This document shows positions 51,125 through 60,900 of a DNA stretch of 64,000 nucleotides, piece by piece; the stretch's first letter is position 1, and the number at the start of each line of letters is the position of its first letter. Source of the stretch: Ditylenchus dipsaci (Eukaryota > Nematoda > Chromadorea > Rhabditida > Anguinidae). The notes under the pieces are model-generated. The model saw only the letters and a list, made by a program, of their open reading frames with translations. It did not search any database and had not been told where the DNA came from. Location: NCBI GenBank assembly GCA_004194705.1, contig SADC01001324.1, positions 62,001 through 126,000 on the forward strand, in the 5' to 3' direction. Both the position numbers and the translations under genes were made by a program.

Positions 51125-52631
51125 TTAGCCGCTGTTTGCTTTGTCAGACGAACCTGAGCGAGTTAGCGAAGAGAAGGCTAGCCTTGGAGAAGCACCTCTC
51201 AGACGCCACGCTAGAGAGGGATATTGCCAAATACTTGCGAGCCAGCACAGCCAGAGCAGGGAAGTGCACAGCATTCTTTGCCCACCAATTGTACATTTCC
51301 TCGTGTCCTGGAACATCCGGTCGCGGCAGTCCAAGTTTCTTTTCGCTCAGATATCGATTGATTTTTTCCTAAACTCATTTTCTACATTGAAAAGCAAACG
51401 ATCGATTGAATACTAAAACGACTAAACCAACCATTACTGCATCTCTGCCCTCCAGAATTTCAGAATAGAGTTGATCTTCTCCGCTATGTTATCCCCTGTG
51501 TGCTTTTCGATAAATGTTTCGATGGCAAGAACTTTGGAACGGAATTCAAATGCCTCAGACAAGTATGAGCCGGTGATACTGAAATGATAAGAAAATGAAT
51601 AAAAAGATTATTAAAGGTATGTGTGCAAAAAAATTACCAAAATAGCGAATGCTCCTTGTGCGAGAATTCATCCAACATAAGAGAAAGTTGCTGGCCCTGG
51701 ACGAAGGAACGTGGATCTTCTACACACTTGGCTGCTTTGATAAGAACCTCAGCATTGACATCGTGACGCGACGGGGGCTGAAATCAGTTGAAATAAAACC
51801 ACTCAACAATATGCTACAGCGTTAAAAAAAACCTTTCCTTGTCCATAGTTTTGCTTGATCAGACGGCGCAAGAATGGAGACTCGGCGATAGAAAAACGCA
51901 GGTTGAAATCAGCTATGAAATCGGTCATGTCGCTGCTCAACTGCTAGCTTTGCTGTTTGGAAAAGCTCGGACTGCCGAGAGTAGCGATTAGGGTTGGCCA
52001 ATGGGCATATGCCCGGACATGAAAACAAAAGAAAAAAAGATTTACACAGAAAAGAAATACACCCCGAAAGGACCCTCTGAAAATATGATTCAGCCTCAAA
52101 ATATCCACCGGACATATGCCCGCAAAAATACAGAAAAAAATACACCGCGAAGAGTGTATTTTGACCAAAAATGTCGTATGAGTAGATGCCGAAAATATGC
52201 CCATGGGCATATTCCCCGGGCATATGCCCGGGGCATGCCCATATGTCAACTTTAGTCAAAATACACCCTTCGCGGTGAATTTTTTTCTGTATTTTTGCGG
52301 GCATATGTCCGGGGGATATTTTGAGGCTGAATCATATTTTCAGGGGTCTTTTCAGGGTGTATTTTTTCTGTGTAAATCCTTTTCTTATTTTTTTTTATGT
52401 CCGGGCATATGCCCATTGGCCGACCCTAGTAGCGATCGATTCAAGTTTAGCTTCCTTCGGCACGCTTGGTCCCGCTTCTTTCCCATCCATTGCTTCCTTA
52501 TGTTTTGTAGACTTTAGATGATTGGAAAAATTTGTCGTTGCGCCGCTCTTTCCAATCTTAATTTCGTCGCCGCAGATGCAAACGGCTTTCTCGCCCATTT
52601 TCTTGTAAGAGGTCCACACATCGCTTGGCAT
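51125..52631 (-). pseudogene. Core-deleted hAT transposase of element 3
   Basis: Minus strand, start MPSDVWTSYKKMGEKAVCICG with a full BED finger (C-x-C ... SNHLKSTKH, H-x4-H). The frame is interrupted by a MITE at 51989-52438; beyond it a TAG precedes SSDMTDFIADFNLRFSIAES and PFLRRLIKQ. Then come DVNAEVLIKAAKCVEDPRSF, ITGSYLSEAFEFRSKVLAIE and KHTGDNIAEKINSILKFW. After a short gap follow YNWWAKNAVHFPALAVLARK and SERCFSKASLLFAN. The segment that should carry the three catalytic acidic residues is absent. What remains is DNA-binding plus dimerisation modules. Some gaps look like introns with TTTCAG ends (for example near 51583 and 51780). Confidence 0.8.
51989..52438. mobile_element. hAT MITE (TAGGGTTGGCC ends), private word GGGCATATGCCCGG
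   Basis: Ends TAGGGTTGGCCAATGGGCAT and ATGCCCATTGGCCGACCCTA, flanked by an exact 8-bp duplication GTAGCGAT (51981-51988 and 52439-52446). The whole 450 bp folds back on itself. The palindrome GGGCATATGCCC or variants recurs at both ends and at the centre (52198-52250). It is inserted in the BED exon region of element 3. Confidence 0.9.
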
Positions 52632-52976
52632 TTTTTTAAATATTTGAAAGCTGTAATTAATGGAATCGAATCAATAATCGAAATTTTCAATTAATCAAAT
52701 CGATAATTGAAAATCGAAATTTTCGATTCATCGAATCAAATCGATAATCGAAATTTTTCGATTAATGAGTGCGACTAATCGATTTCGATTAATCGAATCG
52801 ACAACCCTAGTTTAGATGAACACTAAATCGAGCTGAACACTAAATCGGGTGATCACTAAATCGAGCGTCGACTGTAACTCTAGATAACATAAATTCAATG
52901 TTAGAAGTTCATTCCCACCTAGGGTCCGACACTTTTTTTAACCTTATTTTGAAGTCTTTTGCCAGTTCTGTTTTTA

Positions 52977-53528
52977 CAGTCTGGGGTGTCCCAAGAAATT
53001 TGATACACTTTGAAGAGTCATAACTTTTTTTCTGGAGTGAATTTTGAAAAACTGTCAACGCAGATCGACTCAGAACCGCGTGACAATTTTTTTATATAAA
53101 GTCAAATACAGTCAACTCCCGATTTAGTGTACACCCTGGGGACCGGCTCCAGGTGTACACTAAATCAAGTGTACACTAAATCGAGGGTTCATTCTAGTCA
53201 TTTTAATTAGCCGCCGGCCAAAATGATTCAATCCAGGTGTACACTAAACCGAGGTGTACACTAAATCCGGTGTACACTAAATCGGCAGTTGACTGTACAC
53301 GATTTTCGCTTGGTCCCCCTGTGGTTAGGGCCTTGCCCATCCTGGGGTACTCCACAGACCAGGACCCAAACCACAGGGGGGACCAAGCGAAAATCGTGTT
53401 TTTGACTTTATATACCAAAAAAATTGTCATGCGATTCTGAGTCGATCTGCGTTGACAGTTTTTTTTAAATTCACTCCAGAAAAAAGTTATGACTCTTCAA
53501 AGTGTATCAAATTTCTTGGGACACCCTG
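52977..53528. mobile_element. Mariner-like MITE containing a pogo-like MITE
   Basis: Left CAGTCTGGGGTGTCCCAAG, right CTTGGGACACCCTG, TA flanks. The arms include TTTGATACACTTTGAAGAGT. A second inverted pair (GTGACAATTTTTTTATATAA) and a third (ATTTTCGCTTGGTCCCCCTG) lie inside. Confidence 0.75.
53109..53295. mobile_element. Pogo-like MITE, private word GTGTACACTAAATC
   Basis: Left CAGTCAACTCCCGATTTAGT, right CGGCAGTTGACTG, TA flanks. GTGTACACTAAATCG-type words occur five times plus one inverted at the left end, with the family phrase GGGGACCGGCTCCAGG. Confidence 0.8.
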
Positions 53529-53819
53529 TATTGTGAGGATTCTGATTTTGATTGTCTAAAATTTTTATTGTCTAAAAAGGCAAAAACCCTATTTAACAAA
53601 ACTCGATTTAACAAAAATCCTGTTTTTAATAGAGTTTTTCCTTTTTTAGAGAAGAAAATTTTGTATTTCCAGAAAATGATCAAAAAAAACCGGAATCCTT
53701 GCAATGTTTGGGGCCAGATTGTCAGAACGTGTAAAAGATTGAAAAAATGGATTTCAATAAGGTGTCGAACGTGGTAACTTTCCCAGTCCCTTGAGTTATG
53801 TTATATAAAGAGTCGACTG

Positions 53820-55115
53820 TACATAGAGGAGGTTCGGCAGTAAGACTTCAGAAGATTGTTCTATTAGACAATTCTTCGGGCTGGAAATAGTGTGGATAAG
53901 AGTGTGGATTGAAAAAACCATAAGAAGGACACCAGAATAGAACCAGGTAATCATATAAACACTAAAATCAAGCAACGAGTAAAGGCATAAATTTCTTGGC
54001 AGGGCAACCTTTTCAAAAAACCGTTGCTAACTGGCCGCTCAAAAACCGTTGCTAACTGGCCAACCCCCCCCTTTTCGCCAATGAGATTACCGCCAATGGC
54101 CTCTTTTCGCTAATAGCTTCTTCTCGCAAATACTCTTATTCTCTTTGGTAAAAAAGCAGTAAGAAGTGTAAAGGCGATTAAATTCTCTAAATCTTGTTTT
54201 AATTTTTTTTTAAATAGTCTTTCCAGCTTTTCAGCAATTCCCGAAATTTTTGGTATGAGTGGAGTGGGTAGACAGATCACCTGGAGATAGGCAAACCACG
54301 ATGAAAGAGAGCGAACCACATATAGGGCATATGCCGTCTCCGACAACGGTTGTCCCCGCCTGTTCAAAATAATTTCCTAATCACTGTACTCCTGTACGGT
54401 AGAACTTAATTCTAGACCTTGTTTTGTTAGAAACCAAGTTGAAAAGACCGTACAGGAGTTCAATGATCAGAAAATTACTTTGAATTTACGCTCCGCGATC
54501 TTCTTCTTTGGTTAGTCGATGGGTAGCTAAAACAAAATGTTCAAACCAAGTGAGCATCGCTTAGGCATTTTCTTGGTCACATTCAAACTTCTTTTCCATC
54601 TCTGAGTCGGAGAAAAATATTTCAAAAAGCGCATCTGATTAGCAGGATTTTGTTCAGGCGAACCCTAGCTATGACAAGCAAAAATGAGCGTGAAAGTCAT
54701 TCTTGCTCATACAAATTTCTTTGAATTCTTTTGCAAAGTCGATTTCGAATTGGCTCTTTGCTTCAAATCAAACATTTCAGCAACTGAAACAATAACCAGC
54801 GATGCGGGGAAGAAAAACGAAGAGAAAAATGGCAAAAAATTAGACGACAAATAAAAAGTTCGAATGAAAAATAGGCTTCAATTAAAAATCTCAAAATTTT
54901 AAAAAGTTCTCTTGTCTTTCTGGCGTCATTTTGAAAAAGGGCAATTTGCAGAATATAGTACAAATCTCTATACAATTGACATTCAAATTCCCAGAGATTT
55001 GTGGTGTCAAATGAAGGACAAATCTTTAAATAAAGGACGTTTCAGAGCCCTGCATTATTTTCCATTTTAATCAGACAAAAAAGATGTCAATATAATTCAC
55101 AAACAAAAGTATTGC
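53820..55115. other. Gene-free spacer with foldback
   Basis: 3' flank of the POLR1D-like gene. Repeats seen are ACCGTTGCTAACTGGCC twice near 54020-54060, TTCGCCAATGAGATTACCGC near 54074 (related to 17088), and a foldback near 54355-54490 with arms GTACTCCTGTACGGT / ACCGTACAGGAGTTC. No exon recognised. Confidence 0.4.
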
Positions 55116-55599
55116 TCAATTGGATTTCTTGTTGATGCTTGGAAGATCACGCCTTGATATCTCTACTGACTGTAATGTTCGAGAGAGAAAGTTCTTGTTG
55201 GTGTTCAGCGGCCTCGGCTTCAACCTGCAAAAAATAAAGACTACAATACTCGGATATCCCAAGAATCGATATAAAATAATTTACCATCCCTGAGGTCCCA
55301 TTCGGTCAGCTCTCTGCGAGGAACGCTGCGCTTCACGAACCAGAGTTTCAGCTAAAAAATAAAATGAACCTCCAAGTTCACAAATGTCAAAACTACCTAC
55401 CAGCTTTTTTCCGCAGTTCTTCTTCCTGGTTTATTGACGAGTCTGAGGCTTGTTTGCTAGCATCGGTTACACTGACACTTGTAGAAGCACTTTTCGAACC
55501 ATCTTCATCATCGGCAGATATCTGAGCGTATTTTCGCTTCCGTCTGAGAGCATTTTCCAACGAGTTCTTGATCAAGCTCTTTCCTTTTGTCTCTGACAT
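55116..55599 (-). CDS. POLR1D-alternative-product-like small protein
   Basis: Three exons: 55599-55401, 55351-55285, 55224-55116, with introns of 49 and 60 nt. Total 375 nt, 124 residues, no frameshift. The N-terminal half is a charged, Ser-rich, probably disordered region (ALRRKRKYAQISADDEDG). The conserved C-terminal block runs EEELRKKAAETLVREAQRSS, RADRMGPQGW, LKPRPLNTNKNFLSRTL. It aligns with the alternative (non-AC19) product of the vertebrate POLR1D locus, whose signature is a Glu-rich start, RAETMGPMGW and STNKRFL. Its molecular function is unsettled. No RNA polymerase AC19 exons lie nearby, so here it appears to be a free-standing gene. Recognition is from memory of the family and should be confirmed. 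Confidence 0.82.
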
Positions 55600-55613
55600 G
55601 ATTATTGTTTAGC

Positions 55614-55620
55614 CTAGAAT
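55614..55620 (-). promoter_or_regulatory. Putative trans-splice acceptor of the POLR1D-like gene
   Basis: ATTCTAG on the minus strand ends 14 nt upstream of the ATG. Confidence 0.35.
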
Positions 55621-56183
55621 TTATTACTGTAAAAGTTTTGGTAATAAACCCAGCTCTTTCAAGTATCCACTGAGTAAATTTTAAAATCTATGTGTTATGT
55701 GTTTGTACAACTGTAAACAATTGGTTTCATTATTGATTTTATTAGAGCTTGAAAATTTCATACCAGACGTACAACAACACAATCAACATTTCAATTCCAT
55801 GAGCATAGTTTGAATCAGCAAGCCTCAACAAAAAAGACTAAAATTTAAGTGAAAAAGTATGTGAGAAGTGCAGCAAAACCTACAACACACTGTTCTCCTC
55901 GATATAAAAATGGCACGCCCAGCTTCGGAGACTTTAAAAAATAATTCAGGAATAATTTTTACACAGATTTTTCAGTTTTCATTGCTGAACAGCTAAACAA
56001 TTGTTTTAGTCTACAAAATACTTTTCCTAAAGGGAAATCTAACACATGCTTTGTTTTGAGCAAAATACAGCAGAAAAGGGCACATTTTTCTTTGGGCGTT
56101 ACGCCAGGATTTGCTTTACTTACAACTAAACTTCAAAAAAATCCACTCAATGGAAACTGGTCACATCACAGAGAAAGTATATA
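55621..56183. other. Upstream region of the POLR1D-like gene
   Basis: AT-rich, no repeat or exon recognised; expected to hold the promoter. Confidence 0.3.
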
Positions 56184-56444
56184 CTGCATTTCCTCTATTA
56201 ACTGCCCATGCTCTAATAGCTCACCACCCTCTAATAAGTCCCCACCCAACGGACTTTTTATCTCAGCCTAGAGCAAACATTTCGCAAATGTATTTTTTGC
56301 GTTTTCTTAGTTACCATGAATTTACCTGATTACACTTTTCAGATTTTGGTTGAATAACCGAAAATCTCATAATCGACCTCGAATTTTCGGTTTTTCAGAG
56401 GTTGAAAAATAACTCCCAATGGGCAGTTAATAAAGGAAATACGG
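56184..56444. mobile_element. MITE of the TA-CCGTATT family, private word CTCTAATARNTCNCCACC
   Basis: Left CTGCATTTCCTCTATTAAC, right complement of CCGTATTTCCTTTATTAAC. CTCTAATA/CTCTATTA recurs three times at the left. The core TTTTTATCTCAGCCTAGAGC corresponds to the family core at 8834 and 44272. Confidence 0.7.
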
Positions 56445-56559
56445 TTACAGGGCTCTTGTAAAATAGAAAATACTGGCGCTACTCGGTTTTAATACCCCAA
56501 ACAGCTACTCGGTTCGTTCGATCACCCATAATTTGTTATCTTTTCAATTTTTTTGGCCT

Positions 56560-56640
56560 GATGACCACGAATGTGACATCGACTGCGACCTCGACTGTGA
56601 GCACACCTCGACCATGACCTCGATCTCGACCAAGCACTGT
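56560..56640 (+). repeat. CGACCTCGAC-rich array
   Basis: CGACTGCGACCTCGACTGTG and similar CGACC(A/T) hexamers. The Cys/Asp-rich translation is a repeat artefact. Confidence 0.5.
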
Positions 56641-56702
56641 GAGCAAGGGTTAGATTTTTTTGAAAAGTGTCATTTTGAGCCCAAGTTTTTACTACTAAGA
56701 AT

Positions 56703-57094
56703 AATGGCTCCTGCACGACGTGAGTGTAAATGTAAGGGGTCTTCACGATGCCAAAAACATTTACACTTACACTTACATTTACACTTGCGCCTTCACGATA
56801 CGAGTGTAAATGTAAATGAAAATTTTTGACTTATCCTCACTTTTATTTCCAAAAGTCAGTTTTTTCAACCCAAATACCAATTTTTAAGTTTTTATAACTA
56901 GCATTGAACTCCTTGTCATCAATAAAATACTTTTAGTATTCTCTGAAAATACTTGAATTCAATTTGCATTTACATTTACATTCGTATCGTGAAGGGGTAA
57001 GTGTAAATGTAAGTGTTAATGTAAGTGTAAATTTAAGGTGGCTTCACGATGCAAAAATCATTTACACTTACACTTACGTCGTGAAGGAGCCATA
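56703..57094. mobile_element. Element with private word AGTGTAAATGTA
   Basis: Left GGCTCCTGCACGACGTGAGTG, right complement TTACGTCGTGAAGGAGCC. Arrays of ACATTTACACTTACACTTAC sit at both ends and the phrase CTTCACGATG/CGTGAAG occurs five times. Confidence 0.7.
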
Positions 57095-57473
57095 AAGATT
57101 TTGACATAAAATTTGAAATTTCTCAATGATGTAGCATTTCATAACCATGCCAAATAAAAGACACGTTTCAGCTAAAAAACAACCAAGAACCGTGTTATAT
57201 GACAACGATTAAAAAGACAAATTTCTTTACAAACTTCAATACGGAGTGTGCAATTCAGACATAACGTTAAACAATTGGGTCTCGTGATAATCAGTCTAGA
57301 TCGTGACTTTGGGACTTGCTTATTGGTTTCGGAAATTTTATGCATTTTTAGAATAGTCTTTTTCATATCTAAATCTTCTGTAATATCAGTTTTTGACACT
57401 AAAGAGTGTACTTTCTCTAATCCTCTTATGGTTTTTAGTCCAACCATGCTATTTATTCCGAATCAGAGTATTA

Positions 57474-57712
57474 CCGTATTTCCTCTAATAAGCGCCACCC
57501 CCCTCGTTCAAAATCGTGTTTGTGGCATTGCGTTTTTGACCCACTTTTTGAAAACTTTTCTCATGCAAGTTATACCTCAATTGTAGCCAGTGAGATGAGC
57601 TACAAATTGAGGTATAACTTGCCTGAGAAAAGTTTCCAAAAAGTGGATGAAAAACACAATGCCAAAAACAAGATTTTGAAAAAGGGGGGGGCGCTTATTA
57701 GATTAAATACGG
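57474..57712. mobile_element. MITE of the TA-CCGTATT family, word AATAAGCGCC
   Basis: Left CCGTATTTCCTCTAATAAGC, right complement GCTTATTAGATTAAATACGG, TA on both sides. The arms include GTTTGTGGCATTGCGTTTTT and ACTTTTTGGAAACTTTTCTC. Confidence 0.7.
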
Positions 57713-57777
57713 TAAGTCAAAATCTTGATGTGCGTGTTAACATTCATAGGGAAAGAGGGTCAATACTATTCTTCATC

Positions 57778-57783
57778 TTTTAT
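57778..57783 (-). terminator. Poly(A) signal of the IQSEC gene
   Basis: AATAAA on the minus strand, about 118 nt past the stop codon. Confidence 0.45.
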
Positions 57784-57900
57784 TGAAGAGAAGAGCTTTC
57801 TGCCCAGACTTCTTGTCATAGCAAGAATTTTTGCTGCTCACCTAAATCTCTCCAATCTAATCTTCCAATAGGTGTAACACAGTCAAAACAACATTAACTA

Positions 57901-60900
57901 CTATACAGAAAAGTCATTGGTCTCTTCCACCATCCCGGAGTCAAGTGAATTAAAGCTGAGTCGACGGATCACACTCGTGTTAGCGGTCACAGTCACCACC
58001 GTTGCCCCATTAGTCAAGGAAGCCGAAGAGGCACATCCAGCCATTGAACTATGAGCAGTCAACTGTGAGCAGTCAGGTGGTATGGGCACAGTCACAATTC
58101 TCACTCCATTTGCCTGTTTATAGGCGTAGTGATGGGAGTGGCTGAAGTGGTGGTCACAGTTGATGGAGAAGAGGAGGAATACATCCATTGGATGAATTAA
58201 AGCCAACTGTATGAGCAGTAAGCACTGGCGAGGGCTGATCCAAATCCGGCAGCCCGGAGTCTCTCTGTGTGTCTGTCCTGGTGCTATCAGATTGAGCGTT
58301 GGTGTTGTTAAGGATGGTGCTTGTTCCCATTCGCTCGCCCACTTTGCTTGTCTAACTCCATTTCCAGGCGTAATTGCTCCATTTCTGTTGCTTCTGCTAC
58401 TGATTCCCTGACATCCGCCATGAAGCGATACCTGTAAATTGAGAGATTTGGGTTGGTTTGCCTTGATTTGAAAAAATTTAGTTTCTAAAAGAGATTGAAC
58501 TGCTTTTTTTAAAGTTATTTCAAATAAAAAGTAAGTGGCTATACAAGTGAACAGAGGCATATAGGCGTTTCTCACACTTTACTCATGCCTTTTTCGAATT
58601 CTAGTCTTTTCAGCAGTTTGTATAAAGGGTTCACCAAATTAGTCCGACTTTTGTTTTTGCGCATTTTTTAATAATTTGTAAGGTGCGTAGACGTTTAGGG
58701 GTTGGCGGGACAAATGTCCCAAAAACACCTAAACGTCACACCATAACGCCAAGCTTTTTTTATCATTACTTTGAGGATGTTCGGATGTTTTTTTCTGTCC
58801 TAAGCCTAAGCCTAAGGCCTAATCCTAAGCCTAAAGCCTAAGTCTAAGCATAAAAAACATCTAAAAAAAGCTTGGCGTTATGGTGTGACGTTTAGGTGTT
58901 TTTGGGACATTTGTCCCGCCAACCCCTAAACGTCCCTATGCCAGTTTGTAAATCATGTTTAAATGATTACTAAGTAATTTTATATGCTTAAAATGACGAG
59001 GAAGTTATTTTCTGGCACCGTAAAGCTAGGAACCCAATGAGGGGTGAGGGTGCCGATCTGAGGGTGCAGAGCTCATTGGGTACACACTGGATCCGCACCT
59101 CCGCACTCCCGCACTAAGAGCGGCACCACGGCAGTGCGGCACTCGACTGTACCCAATGAAAATTTGCCTCCTCGCCGAGATTGAGGTTTATCGAATTTCG
59201 GAATTCATCCTAGAAAAAACTTATGGCCCCTCAAAATGTATAAATTTTTTGCTAAAGGCACAAAAGCTTCGTATGGTTTTGTTCTGGTGAATTTCTTCTC
59301 AGTGATACTCATAGGCGTTACACCCTCAGTAGTTACACTATCAGTGGTCTTCATCGAGCCTCAGTGGTCCCAATTAGGGGCATAGACATTTCCCCAAAAT
59401 GAAACTTTTTTCAAACAGATTTTTAAGTTTTTTTCGAATTTTTTAGATTGTGTCTGAACCATCCTAAACCATCCCAGATTTTTTAGGCCATCCGTGAATT
59501 ACCTCATACCATCCCAACTGCTGAAACCACCCGAGAAAAACCCAAGACCATGAATCGAGGTAAATTTTCCGTGGAAAATTGAAAATTTTCCATGAAATAA
59601 CTGTTACACGAAAAGTCGATTTGAGTCAATTTTCTGTGCCGCGACCTCAGTAATCAGGCTACAAATACGTAATCGGCTAAAATAAGTATGAATAAAAATT
59701 GTTAATAAGTCTAATTGACTCCAGAATTTTCGGGTGGTCCACTTGGATATCCCCACCCTAACCCCAATTCCTGGGTGAGCATCTCCTGGTCAGGTGGGTG
59801 TCCACCTGGATGGCCTAAAAATGGAAGTAAAAAAAATAAAGTTAACACTTAGTGAGGCTCGAACTAGTAACCTCGGTGACAGCAACCTCCCCAATTTAGA
59901 CCAGGTGGTAGCAAACCATGTGGTCGACCACTTGGATCAAAAAAAATTTTACGTTTTCGGGTTACAAAACAATTTTTCTGCACTAATTCTAGCATGCTGA
60001 AGATGGTTTGACAGTGGTAATGTGAAATTTTAATTTTAATTTGACAGTGAAATTTTTGAGTTATTGCTAATTCTTGATTTATCAAAATCAATCGTTAGCG
60101 ATAAATCAAAAATTTCTTGATAAAACGTGATTATACCACTGTCAAACCATCTTCAGCATGCTCGAATTAGTGCAGAAGAATTGTTTTGTAGCCCGAAAAC
60201 GTAAAAAAAATTTTTTGATCCTAGTGGTCGACCACTGGTTTAGTGCATGGATTCTCAGGGGTGATCTAGAGGCTGCTGGATCGATTTTTGAGGTCGCAGG
60301 CTCAAATCCTGGTGGTAACAGACATTATTGTTTCTTGAATAACAATTATAAACTATTCTGTAAAAGTCCAGTGAGACTCAGGGTGAGCAGGGTAACTACC
60401 TGGCACCTTCTCTAGAGTCTGGACCATTAAAACCAAGTGGTCGTCCACTTGGATCAAAATTTTTTTTCACGTTTTTGGGTTCCAAACCTGTTTTCTGGAC
60501 TGATTCGGCACGCTGAAGATAGTTTGATAGAGGTAAAATACCGTTTTCTCGAGTATTTTTTGAGTTTCAGGCAATAATTGATTTTAGCGAAATAATTATT
60601 GCCCAAATTTAAAAAATACCTTACAAAACGATATTTTATCACTATCAACCATCTTCAGCATGTCCGAATTAGTCAGAAAACAGATTTTGGAGCATGAAAA
60701 CGTAAAAAAAATTGACTAAAATTTCATTTTTAGGCCATCCAGCTGGATATCCACCTGAACCATGGTACCCATCCTAGGTTTCATAGTTTGAGTCACCAAA
60801 ATTACAGTTTGGTATTGTCAAACCATGTTCAGCGTAAAATTTTAGGTGAGAAATCATGGTTTACAATCCCATATAAAAAACTGATTTTTTCGTGATTTGT

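Larger units (their letters stand above)
50826..52809. mobile_element. hAT element 3 (TAGGGTTGTCG ends), private word AATCGATAATCGAAATTTTC
   Basis: Ends GAGGGTTGTCGATTAATCG and CGATTAATCGAATCGACAACCCTA-type. An exact 8-bp duplication GTTTAGAT flanks it (50818-50825 and 52810-52817). The left array (50835-50930) and right array (52672-52805) use ATCGAATCGATAATCGAAA. It is the most complete of the three, with BED, linker, early RNase-H and dimerisation blocks but no catalytic centre. Confidence 0.9.
50697..52874. mobile_element. Pogo-like element, private word GAACACTAAATCGAG (second layer)
   Basis: Left CTGTCGACGCTCGATTTAATG after TA, right complementary AAATCGAGCGTCGACTG before TA. GAACACTAAATCGA occurs twice at the left, and GAACACTAAATCGAGC, GAACACTAAATCGGG and GATCACTAAATCGAGCG at the right. 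hAT element 3 sits within it. Confidence 0.75.
50674..53819. mobile_element. 3.1-kb pogo-like element (outer layer), private word TATATAACATA
   Basis: Left CAGTCGACTCTTTATATAAC, right complement GTTATATAAAGAGTCGACTG followed by TA (the left flank reads TG). The interior is occupied by the nested elements below. Confidence 0.65.

Noticed and set aside
51909..52517. ORFs containing GHMPGEYAHGHIFGIY-type sequence on both strands
   Set aside because: Both strands are open because the 450-bp hAT MITE is a palindrome; no coding function.
57172..57447. 91-codon minus-strand ORF downstream of IQSEC
   Set aside because: No family recognised and flanked by MITEs; open by chance is as likely.
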